Part shown: positions 26,814 through 35,990 of the stretch, one piece after another
How positions within the stretch are numbered: position 1 is the first letter of the stretch
How the letters are laid out: every line of letters begins with the position of its first letter
From: Domibacillus tundrae
GTDB taxonomy: Bacteria > Bacillota > Bacilli > Bacillales > Domibacillaceae
Reading direction: 5' to 3'
NCBI RefSeq assembly: GCF_000970675.1
Contig: NZ_LAJA01000014.1
Span: 186,001 to 250,000, forward strand
Length of the DNA: 64,000 nucleotides
Notes under the pieces: model-generated
The model's input: the letters and a program-made list of their open reading frames with translations, nothing else
Database searches by the model: none
Told to the model about the DNA's origin: nothing
Program-made: the position numbers and the translations under genes

Positions 26814-26839
26814 AGCTCTCCTTTATAGGAGAGCTTTTG
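26814..26839 (+). terminator. Terminator of rnpB
   Basis: AGCTCTCC (26814-26821) pairs with GGAGAGCT (26828-26835) and runs into TTTTG. Confidence 0.85.
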
Positions 26840-26933
26840 TTCTATTTGACAAGGCTGGCCTCTTTATGAAAATGATCAATAATAAGTAAGTGACGTGATT
26901 GTCGAACATACTAATGCAAAGGAATTATTTTTC

Positions 26934-26969
26934 TAATTCCGTACTGTTTTCAAAACGGATTAATTTTTT
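26934..26969 (+). terminator. Terminator-like hairpin in the ypsC leader
   Basis: TAAT-CCGT pairs with ACGG-ATTA across one bulged T and is followed by six T, 45 bp before the ypsC start. It could be a second rnpB terminator or a leader attenuator; nothing else distinguishes the two. Confidence 0.4.
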
Positions 26970-27013
26970 ATTCGAAGAACTGCCAAATGAACCGAAATGA
27001 AAAGAGGTTATAC

Positions 27014-28147
27014 ATGTATACATTAATTGCGACGGCTGCGATGGGACTTGAAGCGATCGTGGCCAAAGAAGTAAAAGATCTCGGTTATGAGCCGCGTACA
27101 GAAAATGGAAAAATATATTTTGAAGGTGACGCTTCGGCTATCGCCCGCTGCAATATGTGGCTGCGGACCGCAGATCGTGTCAAAGTCGTAGTAGCGGAAT
27201 TTTATGCAAAAACGTTTGATGAGCTTTTTGAAAAAACGAAAGCCTTGCGGTGGGAGGATTATTTGCCAAAAGATGCTTCGTTTCCAGTGCAGGGGAAATC
27301 AGTTAAATCAACTCTGTTCAGCGTCTCAGACTGCCAGGCAATTGTGAAAAAAGCAATTGTAGAACGGTTGAAATCCGCTTATCACGTAGAGACGTGGCTG
27401 GCGGAAACAGGTGCCCGCTTTCCGCTTGAAGTGGCCATTTTAAAAGATAAAGTGACTCTGACGATGGATACGAGCGGGGCCGGCCTTCACAAACGCGGCT
27501 ACCGGACAGGGCAGGGGGAAGCGCCCCTGAAAGAAACACTGGCAGCAGCACTGGTAAAACTGACAAACTGGCACCCGGATAAGCCGTTTGTGGATCCATT
27601 CGCCGGCTCTGGTACGATTCCGATTGAAGCCGCATTAATTGGTCAAAATATTGCGCCCGGCTTTAACCGCGAATTTGTTTCTGAACAGTGGAATTGGATT
27701 GATGAACGTGTATGGGACGAGGCACGCATAGAAGCAGAAGACAAAGCAAACTACGATCAGCCTCTTGATATTGAAGGGCTTGACATTGATCCGAAAATGG
27801 CAGAAATCGCAAGAGCAAATGCGTTTGAAGCAGGGCTTGGCGACCTGATTCAATTTCGAACTGGAGACGCAACAGCGTTTCAAACGGATAAAGAATATGG
27901 TGTAATTGTCGGCAACCCGCCATACGGAGAGCGTCTCAGCGACCGCCCTGGCGTCGAAAAGCTGTATGCAGATTTAGGATACGCGTTTAAGAAACTGGAT
28001 ACGTGGTCGATTTATATCTTGACGTCTCATGAAGAATTTGAAGAGGTATATGGCCGTCCGGCGACGAAAAAACGAAAGCTGTTTAATGGCTTTATCCGCT
28101 GCGATTATTATCAATACTGGGGGAAACGTCCACCCCGCCGCGACTAA
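27014..28147 (+). CDS. ypsC: THUMP-domain rRNA methyltransferase YpsC (RlmL-N-like)
   Basis: A 377-residue class I methyltransferase of the family that makes m2G in 23S rRNA. An N-terminal ferredoxin-like/THUMP RNA-binding part (to about 155) precedes the Rossmann core with VDPFAGSGTIPIEAA (SAM motif I) and the catalytic GNPPYGERL. AAAGAGG at 27001-27007 is spaced 6 bp from ATG 27014, which also matches the family's MYTLIATAAMGLE start; ATG 26987 has no site. Confidence 0.9.
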   Translation: MYTLIATAAMGLEAIVAKEVKDLGYEPRTENGKIYFEGDASAIARCNMWLRTADRVKVVVAEFYAKTFDELFEKTKALRWEDYLPKDASFPVQGKSVKSTLFSVSDCQAIVKKAIVERLKSAYHVETWLAETGARFPLEVAILKDKVTLTMDTSGAGLHKRGYRTGQGEAPLKETLAAALVKLTNWHPDKPFVDPFAGSGTIPIEAALIGQNIAPGFNREFVSEQWNWIDERVWDEARIEAEDKANYDQPLDIEGLDIDPKMAEIARANAFEAGLGDLIQFRTGDATAFQTDKEYGVIVGNPPYGERLSDRPGVEKLYADLGYAFKKLDTWSIYILTSHEEFEEVYGRPATKKRKLFNGFIRCDYYQYWGKRPPRRD

Positions 28148-28250
28148 CTGAACACAATGTGGTGAAACTGGACACAAACGAGGTTCAGTGGACACAATCA
28201 GGAAAAACTAGACATAAATCCAGCTGAATGGAAAAAATCATGGGAAGCTT

Positions 28251-28295
28251 AAAAAATGGACAGGGAGCGAATCCAGCTGGATGACGCCCCTGTCC
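28251..28295 (-). terminator. Strong hairpin terminator of the GH43 gene (minus strand)
   Basis: GGACAGGG (28258-28265) pairs with CCCTGTCC (28288-28295), and inside it GCG/CGC and ATCCAG/CTGGAT continue the stem. On the minus strand it is followed by ATTTTTTAAG, so it terminates the leftward glycosidase gene. Confidence 0.75.
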
Positions 28296-28313
28296 GTTTA
28301 TAAACTCACCACG

Positions 28314-29297
28314 TTACGTTTGGTAAGGGGAAATTGTTTGAATCGTCCCGTCTTCGTTATATGTTAATTCTGTAAATTTTACACTGCGTTTATGATTCAC
28401 TCCATCTGATAAAGAACAGTCATGATAAAATAAATACGGTTTGCCGTCGACATGCACAATCGAATGATGCGTTGTCCATCCTAATACCGGCTCCAGTATT
28501 TTGCCTTTATACGTATACGGCCCTTGTGGATTTTGGCTCATGGCATAAACAATATAATGAGTGGTGCCGGTAGAATAAGACAAATAATAACAGCCATTAT
28601 GCTTATGAACCCATGCTCCTTCAAAAAATCTTCTTTCTTCATCGCTCGCAAAAATAGGGCTTCCATCCTCATCAAGAATATAAATTTCCTGAGGCGCTTC
28701 TTTAAATGTCAGCATATCTTCACTTAATTCTACCACCATCGGTCCTAAAGCGGGAGCTGATAGATCAGGCCCTTCATCAGCCGGATCGAACGTTCCGGAC
28801 TGCCACTTTTCCAGCTGGCCGCCCCATAGGCCGCCGAAATACATGTAGGCTTTTTGGTCATCGTCTATAAGCACAGCGGGATCAATGCTAAAGCTGCCGG
28901 GAATATAGCTTTCCTGCGGCGTAAATGGACCGGCTGGATGAGGACTTGTGGCAACGCCAATCCGGAAAATGTCGTCATGGTCTCTGGCAGGGAAAAATAA
29001 ATAGTACATATTGTTTTTATAAGCAGCATCTGGTGCCCACATTTGTTTTTTTGCCCATGGCACATCTTTTACATGCAGCACTTCGCCATGGTCTATACAA
29101 GGAGAATCAAAATCATCCATTGACAGGACATGATAATCTTCCATTTTGTATTGATCCCCATTGTCATTGGAAGGTTCGTCATGATCCAAATCATGAGAAG
29201 GATAAATATAAATCTTTCCTTCAAATACATGGGCAGAAGGATCAGCTGTATAAATGTGGGTAACTAAAGGGGTATTTGGTTTAACAGTAGTTTCCAT
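28314..29297 (-). CDS. GH43 glycosidase (beta-xylosidase/alpha-L-arabinofuranosidase type)
   Basis: A 327-residue cytosolic five-bladed propeller enzyme acting on xylan- or arabinan-derived oligosaccharides. The general base is Asp19 in YTADPSAHVF, the pKa-tuning aspartate lies in FSIDPAVLI, and the acid glutamate in RRFFEGAWVHKH. No signal peptide is present, so it works on imported oligomers. A promoter with a XylR-type operator just downstream of the start site precedes it, so xylose induction is inferred. Exact specificity cannot be read from sequence. Confidence 0.88.
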   Translation of the reverse strand: METTVKPNTPLVTHIYTADPSAHVFEGKIYIYPSHDLDHDEPSNDNGDQYKMEDYHVLSMDDFDSPCIDHGEVLHVKDVPWAKKQMWAPDAAYKNNMYYLFFPARDHDDIFRIGVATSPHPAGPFTPQESYIPGSFSIDPAVLIDDDQKAYMYFGGLWGGQLEKWQSGTFDPADEGPDLSAPALGPMVVELSEDMLTFKEAPQEIYILDEDGSPIFASDEERRFFEGAWVHKHNGCYYLSYSTGTTHYIVYAMSQNPQGPYTYKGKILEPVLGWTTHHSIVHVDGKPYLFYHDCSLSDGVNHKRSVKFTELTYNEDGTIQTISPYQT

Positions 29298-29375
29298 TTT
29301 GTATCGCCTGCTTTCTGAAAAGATGGATAAAACAAATTATGGCTGGAAGCCTTGCAAAAACGGAATTCTTTTTAT

Positions 29376-29400
29376 ATAGTTTGTTCGAACGACAAACTAA
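29376..29400. promoter_or_regulatory. XylR-type operator
   Basis: TAGTTTGT (29377-29384) and ACAAACTA (29392-29399) form an 8-bp inverted repeat with a 7-bp centre. The 25-bp span has the length and half-sites of the Bacillus xyl operator (TTAGTTTGTT-N5-AACAAACTAA). It begins about 7 bp downstream of the expected start site of the leftward GH43 transcript, a blocking position. Confidence 0.8.
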
Positions 29401-29412
29401 CTTCAATTGTTT

Positions 29413-29441
29413 ATTATACGGATCTCTTTCAAAGAGATCAA
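29413..29441 (-). promoter_or_regulatory. Promoter of the leftward GH43 gene, with spacer palindrome
   Basis: On the minus strand TTGATC (29441-29436) and TATAAT (29418-29413) are 17 bp apart. The promoter overlaps a 19-bp palindrome, GATCTCTTT-C-AAAGAGATC (29421-29439), which could be a second operator. Confidence 0.75.
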
Positions 29442-29448
29442 GGTTTTT

Positions 29449-29463
29449 TGTATTCGTTTTCAT
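29449..29463. promoter_or_regulatory. CcpA catabolite-responsive element (cre)
   Basis: On the minus strand ATGAAAACGAATACA matches the cre consensus WTGNAANCGNWWNCA at every position. It lies just upstream of the GH43 promoter and about 170 bp before the xylonate dehydratase start, so it could serve either side. Confidence 0.7.
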
Positions 29464-29484
29464 TTTTTAAAATTAAAGAAACTG

Positions 29485-29524
29485 CTTGATTATCAGAGAC
29501 GAGCGGTCTCACCCCATCATCAAG
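29485..29524. other. Nested dyad in the xylose-module divergent region
   Basis: CTTGAT (29485-29490) and ATCAAG (29519-29524) enclose GAGAC (29496-29500) and GTCTC (29506-29510). It lies in the 337-bp divergent region; a TATAAT at 29591-29596 is a possible -10 for the rightward gene. The dyad's role is unknown. Confidence 0.35.
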
Positions 29525-29634
29525 AAAAAATAAAAATTAATTATTCGAATTTACTGAAAAAATGATAGACTATATAGTAAAATGATGGTTTATAATATAG
29601 AACACTTTACTTTAAGGAAATGAGAGGGAGCTCA

Positions 29635-31626
29635 ATGTCAATGAAATCTATTTTTCAACAAGAAAATACATCTATTTATAACGTGAAAACAAATGCAGGA
29701 GGACCGATTGGGACGCTGCCATTAACCCCGCAAATGCTTGAAAACTCACCGAGCGGAGATCTTTTCGGCTGGACGCAAAATGTGGGCATGGGTTGGAAAC
29801 CGCAAGATCTTTTAGGAGCGGAAGTGCTGATTCTGGGGACAAACGGCGGGCTTCGAGATGATAACGGAAATCCGTTGGCACTTGGCTACCATACAGGGCA
29901 CTGGGAAATTGATTTGTTAATGAAAGCGGCTGCGGAAGAAATTAAAAGCCAGAAAGGCATCCCGTTTGCTGCGTTTGTTAGTGATCCGTGTGACGGGCGC
30001 TCGCAGGGAACGTTAGGCATGTTTGATTCATTTCCTTACCGGAATGATGCGGCTATGGTATTCCGTCGCCTGATCCGTTCATTGCCAACACGCCAGGCTG
30101 TTGTGGGAGTCGCAACCTGTGATAAAGGCTTGCCGGCAATGATGATAGCGCTTGCGGGTACACATGATTTGCCAACCGTGATCGTACCAGGAGGTGTGAC
30201 GCTTCCGCCTACAAATGGGGAAGATGCTGGGAAAATCCAAACCATTGGAGCGCGGTATGCAAACAAAGAAATTACTCTCCAGGAAGCATCCGAACTCGGC
30301 TGCCGGTCATGCGCAACGTCTGGCGGAGGCTGCCAGTTTTTAGGGACAGCAGGTACCGCTCAAGTTGTCGCTGAAGCACTGGGCATGGCGGTTACACACG
30401 CGGCGTTAGCCCCTTCCGGCCAGAGAATATGGGCAGAAATGGCGAAGCAGTCGGCGCGTGCTGCATTGGAAATGGAAAAAAATAACGTAACAACAAAAGA
30501 TATTTTAACGGACAAAGCGATTGAAAATGCGATGACGCTGCATGCGGCATTTGGCGGTTCGACGAATTTGCTTCTTCATATCCCGGCGATTGCGTTTGCG
30601 GCCAACTGCAAAATTCCGACAGTGGAAGACTGGGTGAGAATCAATAACCGAACGCCTCGTCTAGTGAATGTATTGCCAAATGGACCTGACAGTCATTCAA
30701 CGGTGCGTTTGTTCCTTGCCGGAGGTGTTCCGGAAGTGATGCTTCACTTACGTAAACTGGGCCTTCTGCACGAAGATGTATTAACGGTTACAGGAAATAC
30801 GCTCGGTGAAAATTTAGATTGGTGGGAAAAGTCAGAACGACGCGCCGCGTTAAGAAAGCGTTTACTTGAAGCGGACGGCATTTCGCCGGATGAAGTCATT
30901 ATGAGTCCTGAAAAAGCGAAAGAAAGAGGACTTACTTCAACCGTTACTTTCCCAACAGGCAACCTCGCGCCGGAAGGGTCGGTTATTAAATCCACTTCTA
31001 TTGATCCATCGGTTATTGATGAAGACGGTGTGTATCGACATACAGGCCATGCGAAAGTGTTTACATCTGAAAAGTCAGCCATCCAGTCCATTAAAACGGG
31101 CGGCATTGAAGCCGGCGATATTATGGTCGTCATGGGAGGCGGTCCGCTTGGAACCGGGATGGAAGAAACATATCAATTAACATCAGCGCTCAAATATTTG
31201 CCGTTCGGAAAGTATGTTTCACTCATCACCGATGCCCGGTTCTCCGGTGTTTCCACAGGTGCCTGCATTGGACATGTCGGACCGGAAGCTTTAGCCGATG
31301 GACCAATCGGAAAAGTGCGGGATGGGGATGTAATCGAGATTGCTGTGGACTGCCGAAACTTGGAAGGAACGGTTAATTTCATTGGCACAAAAACCGAACG
31401 GTATTCACCGGAAAAAGCGGTTCAAGTTCTGGCTGAACGCCCGCGTCATGAAGATGTGAAGCCAAATCCGAATCTGCCGGATGATACTCGTCTTTGGGCA
31501 GCTCTTCAATCTGTGAGTGGCGGTACGTGGCGGGGAAGTGTGTATGACACAGACCGGATTATTGAAGTGCTCGAAGCCGGCATGAAAGCGCTGGCGGACA
31601 AAACGGAGAAGATCGTTTCAGAATAA
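29635..31626 (+). CDS. yjhG: D-xylonate dehydratase, YjhG/YagF family (IlvD/Edd superfamily)
   Basis: The enzyme dehydrates D-xylonate to 2-keto-3-deoxy-xylonate in oxidative pentose breakdown. The 663-residue protein follows the YjhG subfamily closely: [16 protein letters not shown] near the N terminus, [17 protein letters not shown] and [19 protein letters not shown] with the iron-sulphur cysteines, and [20 protein letters not shown]. It is longer than IlvD (about 560). AGAGGGAG lies ahead of ATG 29635; an ATG at 29620 has no site. xynB follows by 15 bp. It is not the valine-pathway IlvD. Confidence 0.88.
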   Translation: MSMKSIFQQENTSIYNVKTNAGGPIGTLPLTPQMLENSPSGDLFGWTQNVGMGWKPQDLLGAEVLILGTNGGLRDDNGNPLALGYHTGHWEIDLLMKAAAEEIKSQKGIPFAAFVSDPCDGRSQGTLGMFDSFPYRNDAAMVFRRLIRSLPTRQAVVGVATCDKGLPAMMIALAGTHDLPTVIVPGGVTLPPTNGEDAGKIQTIGARYANKEITLQEASELGCRSCATSGGGCQFLGTAGTAQVVAEALGMAVTHAALAPSGQRIWAEMAKQSARAALEMEKNNVTTKDILTDKAIENAMTLHAAFGGSTNLLLHIPAIAFAANCKIPTVEDWVRINNRTPRLVNVLPNGPDSHSTVRLFLAGGVPEVMLHLRKLGLLHEDVLTVTGNTLGENLDWWEKSERRAALRKRLLEADGISPDEVIMSPEKAKERGLTSTVTFPTGNLAPEGSVIKSTSIDPSVIDEDGVYRHTGHAKVFTSEKSAIQSIKTGGIEAGDIMVVMGGGPLGTGMEETYQLTSALKYLPFGKYVSLITDARFSGVSTGACIGHVGPEALADGPIGKVRDGDVIEIAVDCRNLEGTVNFIGTKTERYSPEKAVQVLAERPRHEDVKPNPNLPDDTRLWAALQSVSGGTWRGSVYDTDRIIEVLEAGMKALADKTEKIVSE

Positions 31627-31641
31627 TGAAGGAGTGTTTAT

Positions 31642-33251
31642 ATGACTGACATTATCAATCCTATTTTGCCGGGCTTCCACCCGGACCCATCGATTATAAG
31701 AGTAGAAGACAACTATTATATCGCCACTTCTACATTTGAATGGTTTCCCGGCGTTCAGCTCTTCCATTCAAAAGATCTGGTTCATTGGCGGCAACTTCCT
31801 GCCCCATTAATGCGGGAGTCGCAAATAAACATGGTCGGCGACATCGATTCCGGCGGTGTGTGGGCTCCTTGCTTAAGTTATTCAGACGGGCTGTTTTATT
31901 TAATTTACACAGATGTGAAAAGCCGTATGGGTGCGTTTAAAGATACCCATAACTACATGGTAACCGCTGAAAACATTGAAGGCCCCTGGTCCGAACCAGT
32001 CTATTTGAACAGCAGCGGCTTTGATCCGTCTCTTTTTCATGAAGAAGATGGAACGAAGTGGCTCGTCAACATGATTTGGGATTTCCGCAAAGGAAAAAAT
32101 TCATTTGCGGGCATCGCGCTTCAAGAATACTCGGTACAGGAAAAAAAGCTTATCGGTCCTGTGAAAAATATTTTTAAAGGGTCCAAACTCGGGCTGACGG
32201 AAGCACCCCATATTTATAAGAGGAATGGCTATTATTATTTACTAACGGCTGAAGGGGGAACGTGGTATACGCACGCTGTGACAGTGGCGCGGTCCCAATC
32301 CTTGGCCGGCCCGTATGAGCTGGATCCAGCGAACCCGATTTTAACGTCCAATGAGGAAGAGAAGCAGCAGCTCCAAAAAGCAGGCCACGGCAGCTTAGTA
32401 GAAACACAAAACGGCGACTGGTACATGGCTCACTTATGCGGACGTCCCGTGGTGGGTAAAAAATGCATATTAGGCCGCGAAACCGCTTTGCAGAAATGTT
32501 ACTGGACAGACGATGGCTGGCTTCGCATTCAGGGCGGTCCGAATCCGCAAACGATCGTCGAAGCACCCAGCTTGCCGCCGCATCCTTTTGAACAGGAAAG
32601 CAATAAGGATGATTTTACCGGTGAAACACTGAAACATTACTGGAGCTCGTTAAGAAGAACGTTTACAGACGAATGGATTTCATTATCCGACCGGCCCGGG
32701 TACCTCAGGCTGACAGGCGGAGAATCGATGCAGTCTAGCAGTCTATTCACCGTCAAAGCCTTCTGGCCAGAAGATTAGAAGATATGCAGGTGGAAATCGA
32801 AACAGCGGTGGAAATGGATCCGGAACATTTTCAGCAAATGGCCGGGCTGATTGTGTATTACGATACCGACGATTATGTGTATCTGCGGGTCACGCATCAT
32901 GAAGAAACCGGCAAATGCTTAGGGATTATCGAATCAAAGAATGGAAAATATGATGAATTATTGGATGAAGGTATTCCGCTGACGTCTTCTTCAACAAAAT
33001 TAAAAGCGGAGATTCAAAACGAATGGCTGCATTTTTATTTTGCTGAAAACAATCATGAATGGCAAAAAGTCGGGGGTCCAATCGATATCGGCCACTTGTC
33101 GGATGACGATGCGGATTATATCCGGTTTACCGGCACATTTGTCGGCATATGCGCACAGGATTTAAGCGGACAGAAAAAGAACAGTTATTTTGATTATTTT
33201 GATTACCGGAAAAGTAGTCGTACAGCTCCTTCATTAACACATAAGAGCTAG
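31642..33251 (+). pseudogene. xynB: Beta-xylosidase XynB (GH43), broken by one-base frameshift
   Basis: XynB releases xylose from xylo-oligosaccharides in the cytosol. The first frame (31642-32778) carries the GH43 propeller with the base in GFHPDPS (Asp15), GFDPSLF and the acid in LTEAPHIY, and the start of the C-terminal beta-sandwich. It runs into TAG at 32776. The rest (LARRLEDMQVEIETAVEM onward, to 33251) is in the -1 frame. GCCTTCTGGCC near 32761 lacks one C relative to an A-F-L-A-R-R reading. Without the shift the product would be about 536 residues, the normal length. Real mutation or sequence error cannot be separated here. Confidence 0.88.
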
Positions 33252-33330
33252 TTTAATATAAACTGCATTTCCGATTATCAGGATGGAGGGACAGTTTTTA
33301 TATGGAGCCGGTTAAAGCAATGGGCGCAAA

Positions 33331-33365
33331 GAAACCCCTTTGACACTTACTGTCAAAGGGGTTTC
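33331..33365. terminator. Bidirectional terminator between xynB and the oxidase genes
   Basis: GAAACCCCTTTGACA (33331-33345) and TGTCAAAGGGGTTTC (33351-33365) form a perfect 15-bp stem with a 5-nt loop between convergent genes. Confidence 0.92.
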
Positions 33366-33367
33366 CA

Positions 33368-35024
33368 TTACCATAATTTATAACCTTTTGAACCGAGCGG
33401 ACCGCCGTTTAAGATGTCCATAACCGGAATGGTGTACGCGATTAAAATAAGTGCGACGAGCACTGTAATCCAAATTTTCCAATTTTCCAGCACCACTGGG
33501 GTTTTCTCGGCGCCTTCTGCCACGTCCGCAACCGTGAATTCTTCATCTCCCTTTGGCGCAAACCAGGCGAGGTTTGCGAAAATAATCAATACAAGAATAA
33601 TGCCTAAAAATAAGATGGTGCCGCCAACCGCCTGCGCAATTTGATACGGGATCCATTCCAATGCCTGCGCTGCATCCCCATAGGTGGAGAAAGACGAACG
33701 GCGCGGCGCACCAAGCAGGCCAACCCAATGCATGGCACCCGACATAATCGTCATGCCAAACGCCCACGTGAACGCCTGGATGATCGCCAGTGTATTCATT
33801 TGCGGCGTCAGCACACGGCCGGTTAAATGTGGAATCAGCCAATAGGCAACGCCGAAAAAGGTTAATAAAACGGTTGTCGCCACCGTTAAGTGAAAACGGC
33901 CGGTTACCCAGATCGTATTATGGACAACCTGGTTCATTTGGTGAGAGGCATTAATAATCCCGCCTGCTCCCGCCGGAATAAACGCAGCCATGCCAATAAA
34001 CGGCACGAGGAAACGAGCATCACCCCATGGCAGCTTACGGAACCAGCCGAACAGGCCTTTTCCGCCAAGCTCCCGGCCGCGCGCGTGTTTCAAACATGGC
34101 AAACATGCTGAAGGCGGTCATAAGAGATGGAATAATCACCATAAACGTCAGCACGACCTGTAAAAACTTCCAAAATGCGCTGATGCCTGGTTCGGTCAGC
34201 TGGTGGTGAAAGCCAACTGGAATCGAGAATAAGAGAAATAAAATAAACGATAGGCGGGCGAGTGAATCCGAGAAAATTTTGCCGCCGATAATTTTGGGCA
34301 CAATCGCATACCATGCCATATAAGCAGGCAGCAGCCAGAAATAAACAAGCGCGTGGCCAAAATACCAAAACAATGTACGGGTAATCAGTACATCCACCCG
34401 TGCAATGAGCCCGAGGGACCAAGGAAGCAGTTGAAGCAGCACTTCAGAGGCAACACCAAGCGTTGCGACAAACCACATAACCGAGTTCACAACCGCCATA
34501 AACGTTAAAAGCGGCGACGTCTGTCCTTTGTTTGCTTTGCGCCATTGTACATAACGAGCCACCTGCGCAAAACCGACAAGCCAGCTGCCAACGACCACAA
34601 ATGTCAGCCCCAGATAGAAAATCCAGTGAGCCTGAAGCGGTGCGTAAAACGTATAAAGAACAGTCGCTTCATTAAGTAAAATCATCGTAGCGGCCATCGT
34701 GGTGCCAAGTGTCATAAGCCAGAAGCCAATCCAGGCGGCCATCCGCTGTTTCGCTGAGAACGCGCCGGCTGTCCGGCTTACGACCGCATACTGAAAGCCC
34801 ATGATAAAAAAGGTGGTTAAAACGAGGCCGAGCATAACACCGTGAACCGTCAATACCTGATAATAGCCGATATTGGCCGGGAGCTCAAAGCGGCCGGAGC
34901 GGACAAATACTTGCAACAGTCCCATTAATCCGCCAACCGCAAGCGCTAAAAAGGCAACGTACATGTGCGCCATTGCGACGCGCGCATCTTTATGATTAAC
35001 CCTAAGTATGGATTGCGTATTCAT
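33368..35024 (-). pseudogene. cbaA: ba3-type cytochrome c oxidase subunit I, frameshifted
   Basis: This is the catalytic haem-copper subunit of a type B terminal oxidase in the membrane. The N-terminal part (35024 to about 34085) has LTVHGVML (haem b ligand), WYFGHALVYFW (CuB His with the cross-linked Tyr) and GFHHQLTEPG (CuB histidines). The C-terminal part (about 34085 to 33368) has GRFHLTVATTV with the remaining haem ligands. The frames switch in the CGCGCGCG run at 34078-34085 by one base (FET|RGRELGG). About 550 residues would result if intact. It overlaps subunit II by 4 bp. Confidence 0.87.
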
Positions 35025-35503
35025 TCGTCCCCCACCAGCTTAATCATCGATTTCATCGTATGGTGACCAGTGCCGCAATATTCGTTGCACAGCACGAGAA
35101 ATTCACCAGTTTTGTTCAATGTTGTGACGTATTCGCTTATATAGCCTGGTTCGAGCATCATGTTAATATTAGTGCCGGCAACTTCAAAGCCGTGAACCAC
35201 ATCTTTTGTTGTCGCGATAATCTTTACTCTAGAGCCGACCAGAATTTCTGCTTCAACCGGTGCGTAATAAAAGGCGGATGCCACAACGACAAGTTCATAC
35301 TCCCATTCTTTGCCCGCCACTTTTTTCAGTCCCGGTTCATTAAACGGGGCAATTTTATCCACTTGCTCATAATTAATGGTTTTCACAGAACTGGGCGGCT
35401 GGTCTCCTTGATGGAACGCGCCTATCCCGATTACGACAAGAAACACAACGAGTGCTCCCGTGCCGAAAGTGAGCCACCACTTTTCATAACGGTGTAAATG
35501 CAT
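35021..35503 (-). CDS. cbaB: ba3-type cytochrome c oxidase subunit II
   Basis: A 160-residue subunit with one N-terminal membrane anchor (about 9-30) and a periplasm-side cupredoxin domain carrying the CuA site: His in KDVVHGFEV and CNEYCGTGHHTM with two Cys, His and Met. It receives electrons from cytochrome c. It lies upstream of subunit I with a 4-bp overlap and downstream of subunit IIa. TCCTCC complements place a strong ribosome site ahead of ATG 35503. Confidence 0.93.
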   Translation of the reverse strand: MHLHRYEKWWLTFGTGALVVFLVVIGIGAFHQGDQPPSSVKTINYEQVDKIAPFNEPGLKKVAGKEWEYELVVVASAFYYAPVEAEILVGSRVKIIATTKDVVHGFEVAGTNINMMLEPGYISEYVTTLNKTGEFLVLCNEYCGTGHHTMKSMIKLVGDE

Positions 35504-35521
35504 AGTTGATCCTCCTCTAAA

Positions 35522-35662
35522 TTAAAAACGGCCAGCAAAAATGGAAAAGACAACAAGCCACGTTGCAATAATAAAAATGCCTAAACCAAAAACCGAATAC
35601 AATGTGCCTTTTAATTGATCGCCTTCATCCTCTGTTTTATGTTTGCGTTTTTCTGAAGCCAT
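35522..35662 (-). CDS. Cytochrome c oxidase subunit IIa (CoxIIa-like)
   Basis: A 46-residue protein: a charged N terminus (EKRKHKTEDEGDQ) and one membrane helix (LKGTLYSVFGLGIFIIATWLV). Size, single helix and position 18 bp before subunit II match the small IIa subunit of ba3 oxidases. AAAGGGGGC is spaced about 8 bp from ATG 35662; an ATG at 35668 is too close to it. Confidence 0.8.
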   Translation of the reverse strand: MASEKRKHKTEDEGDQLKGTLYSVFGLGIFIIATWLVVFSIFAGRF

Positions 35663-35702
35663 CCCCATGCCCCCTTTCCGAGATGCTTTGTTCGTTAGCA
35701 CT

Positions 35703-35708
35703 ATCTTA
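35703..35708 (-). promoter_or_regulatory. -10 element of the ba3 oxidase operon
   Basis: Minus-strand TAAGAT at 35708-35703 gives an expected start near 35696, which places the Fnr box centre about 40.5 bp upstream. No consensus -35 is needed for this activator position. Confidence 0.5.
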
Positions 35709-35728
35709 ACCGTGTAAAAAAATGATTC

Positions 35729-35744
35729 TGTGAGAAAAATCACA
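35729..35744. promoter_or_regulatory. Fnr/Crp-type binding site upstream of the oxidase operon
   Basis: TGTGA-N6-TCACA is a perfect match to the Bacillus Fnr palindrome. Its distance to the leftward -10 fits class II activation. Oxygen-dependent control of this oxidase is inferred. Confidence 0.7.
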
Positions 35745-35793
35745 AATATAATGCTTTATGTGAAAAAAGTGTGAAAAAGGATAGGGACTATAG

Positions 35794-35871
35794 TTAACGA
35801 ATAATCTGAAAAAAAAGATTAATAATGTTCGTGTTTTATATTGATTTTTTCGATCAGTATGCTATTATAAT
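35794..35871 (+). promoter_or_regulatory. xpt promoter with possible PurR box pair
   Basis: TTGATT (35841-35846) and TATAAT (35866-35871) are 19 bp apart, with a start expected near 35879. Upstream, CGAA at 35798-35801 and TTCG at 35828-35831, both in A/T-rich context, form an inverted pair like the two PurBoxes of PurR operators. The pair spacing is slightly wide. Confidence 0.45.
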
Positions 35872-35892
35872 GACTATCAATTAAACATTATT

Positions 35893-35962
35893 CACTCATA
35901 TAATCGCGGGGATTGGCCTGCAAGTTTCTACCGGAACACCGTAAATGATCCGACTATGAGTG
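35893..35962 (+). ncRNA. Guanine (purine) riboswitch aptamer
   Basis: The aptamer has P1 arms CACTCATA and TATGAGTG, the conserved ATAATCGCG start, AAGTTTCTACCGG in J2/3 with L2, and GTAAAT near L3. The J3/1 segment reads GACTATG, with C as the specificity base, so guanine or xanthine-type ligands and not adenine. It controls xpt-pbuX. Confidence 0.96.
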
Positions 35963-35990
35963 AACAAGAGAACGGATTTTTTCTGTTCCC

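Noticed and set aside
29635-31626. Annotation as IlvD (dihydroxy-acid dehydratase) or Edd
   Set aside because: The N-terminal [16 protein letters not shown] block, about 660 residues and the overall pattern follow the YjhG/YagF xylonate dehydratase subfamily.
33302-33330. Short frame starting ATGGAGCCGG after xynB
   Set aside because: It enters the bidirectional terminator within a few codons and has no features of a gene.
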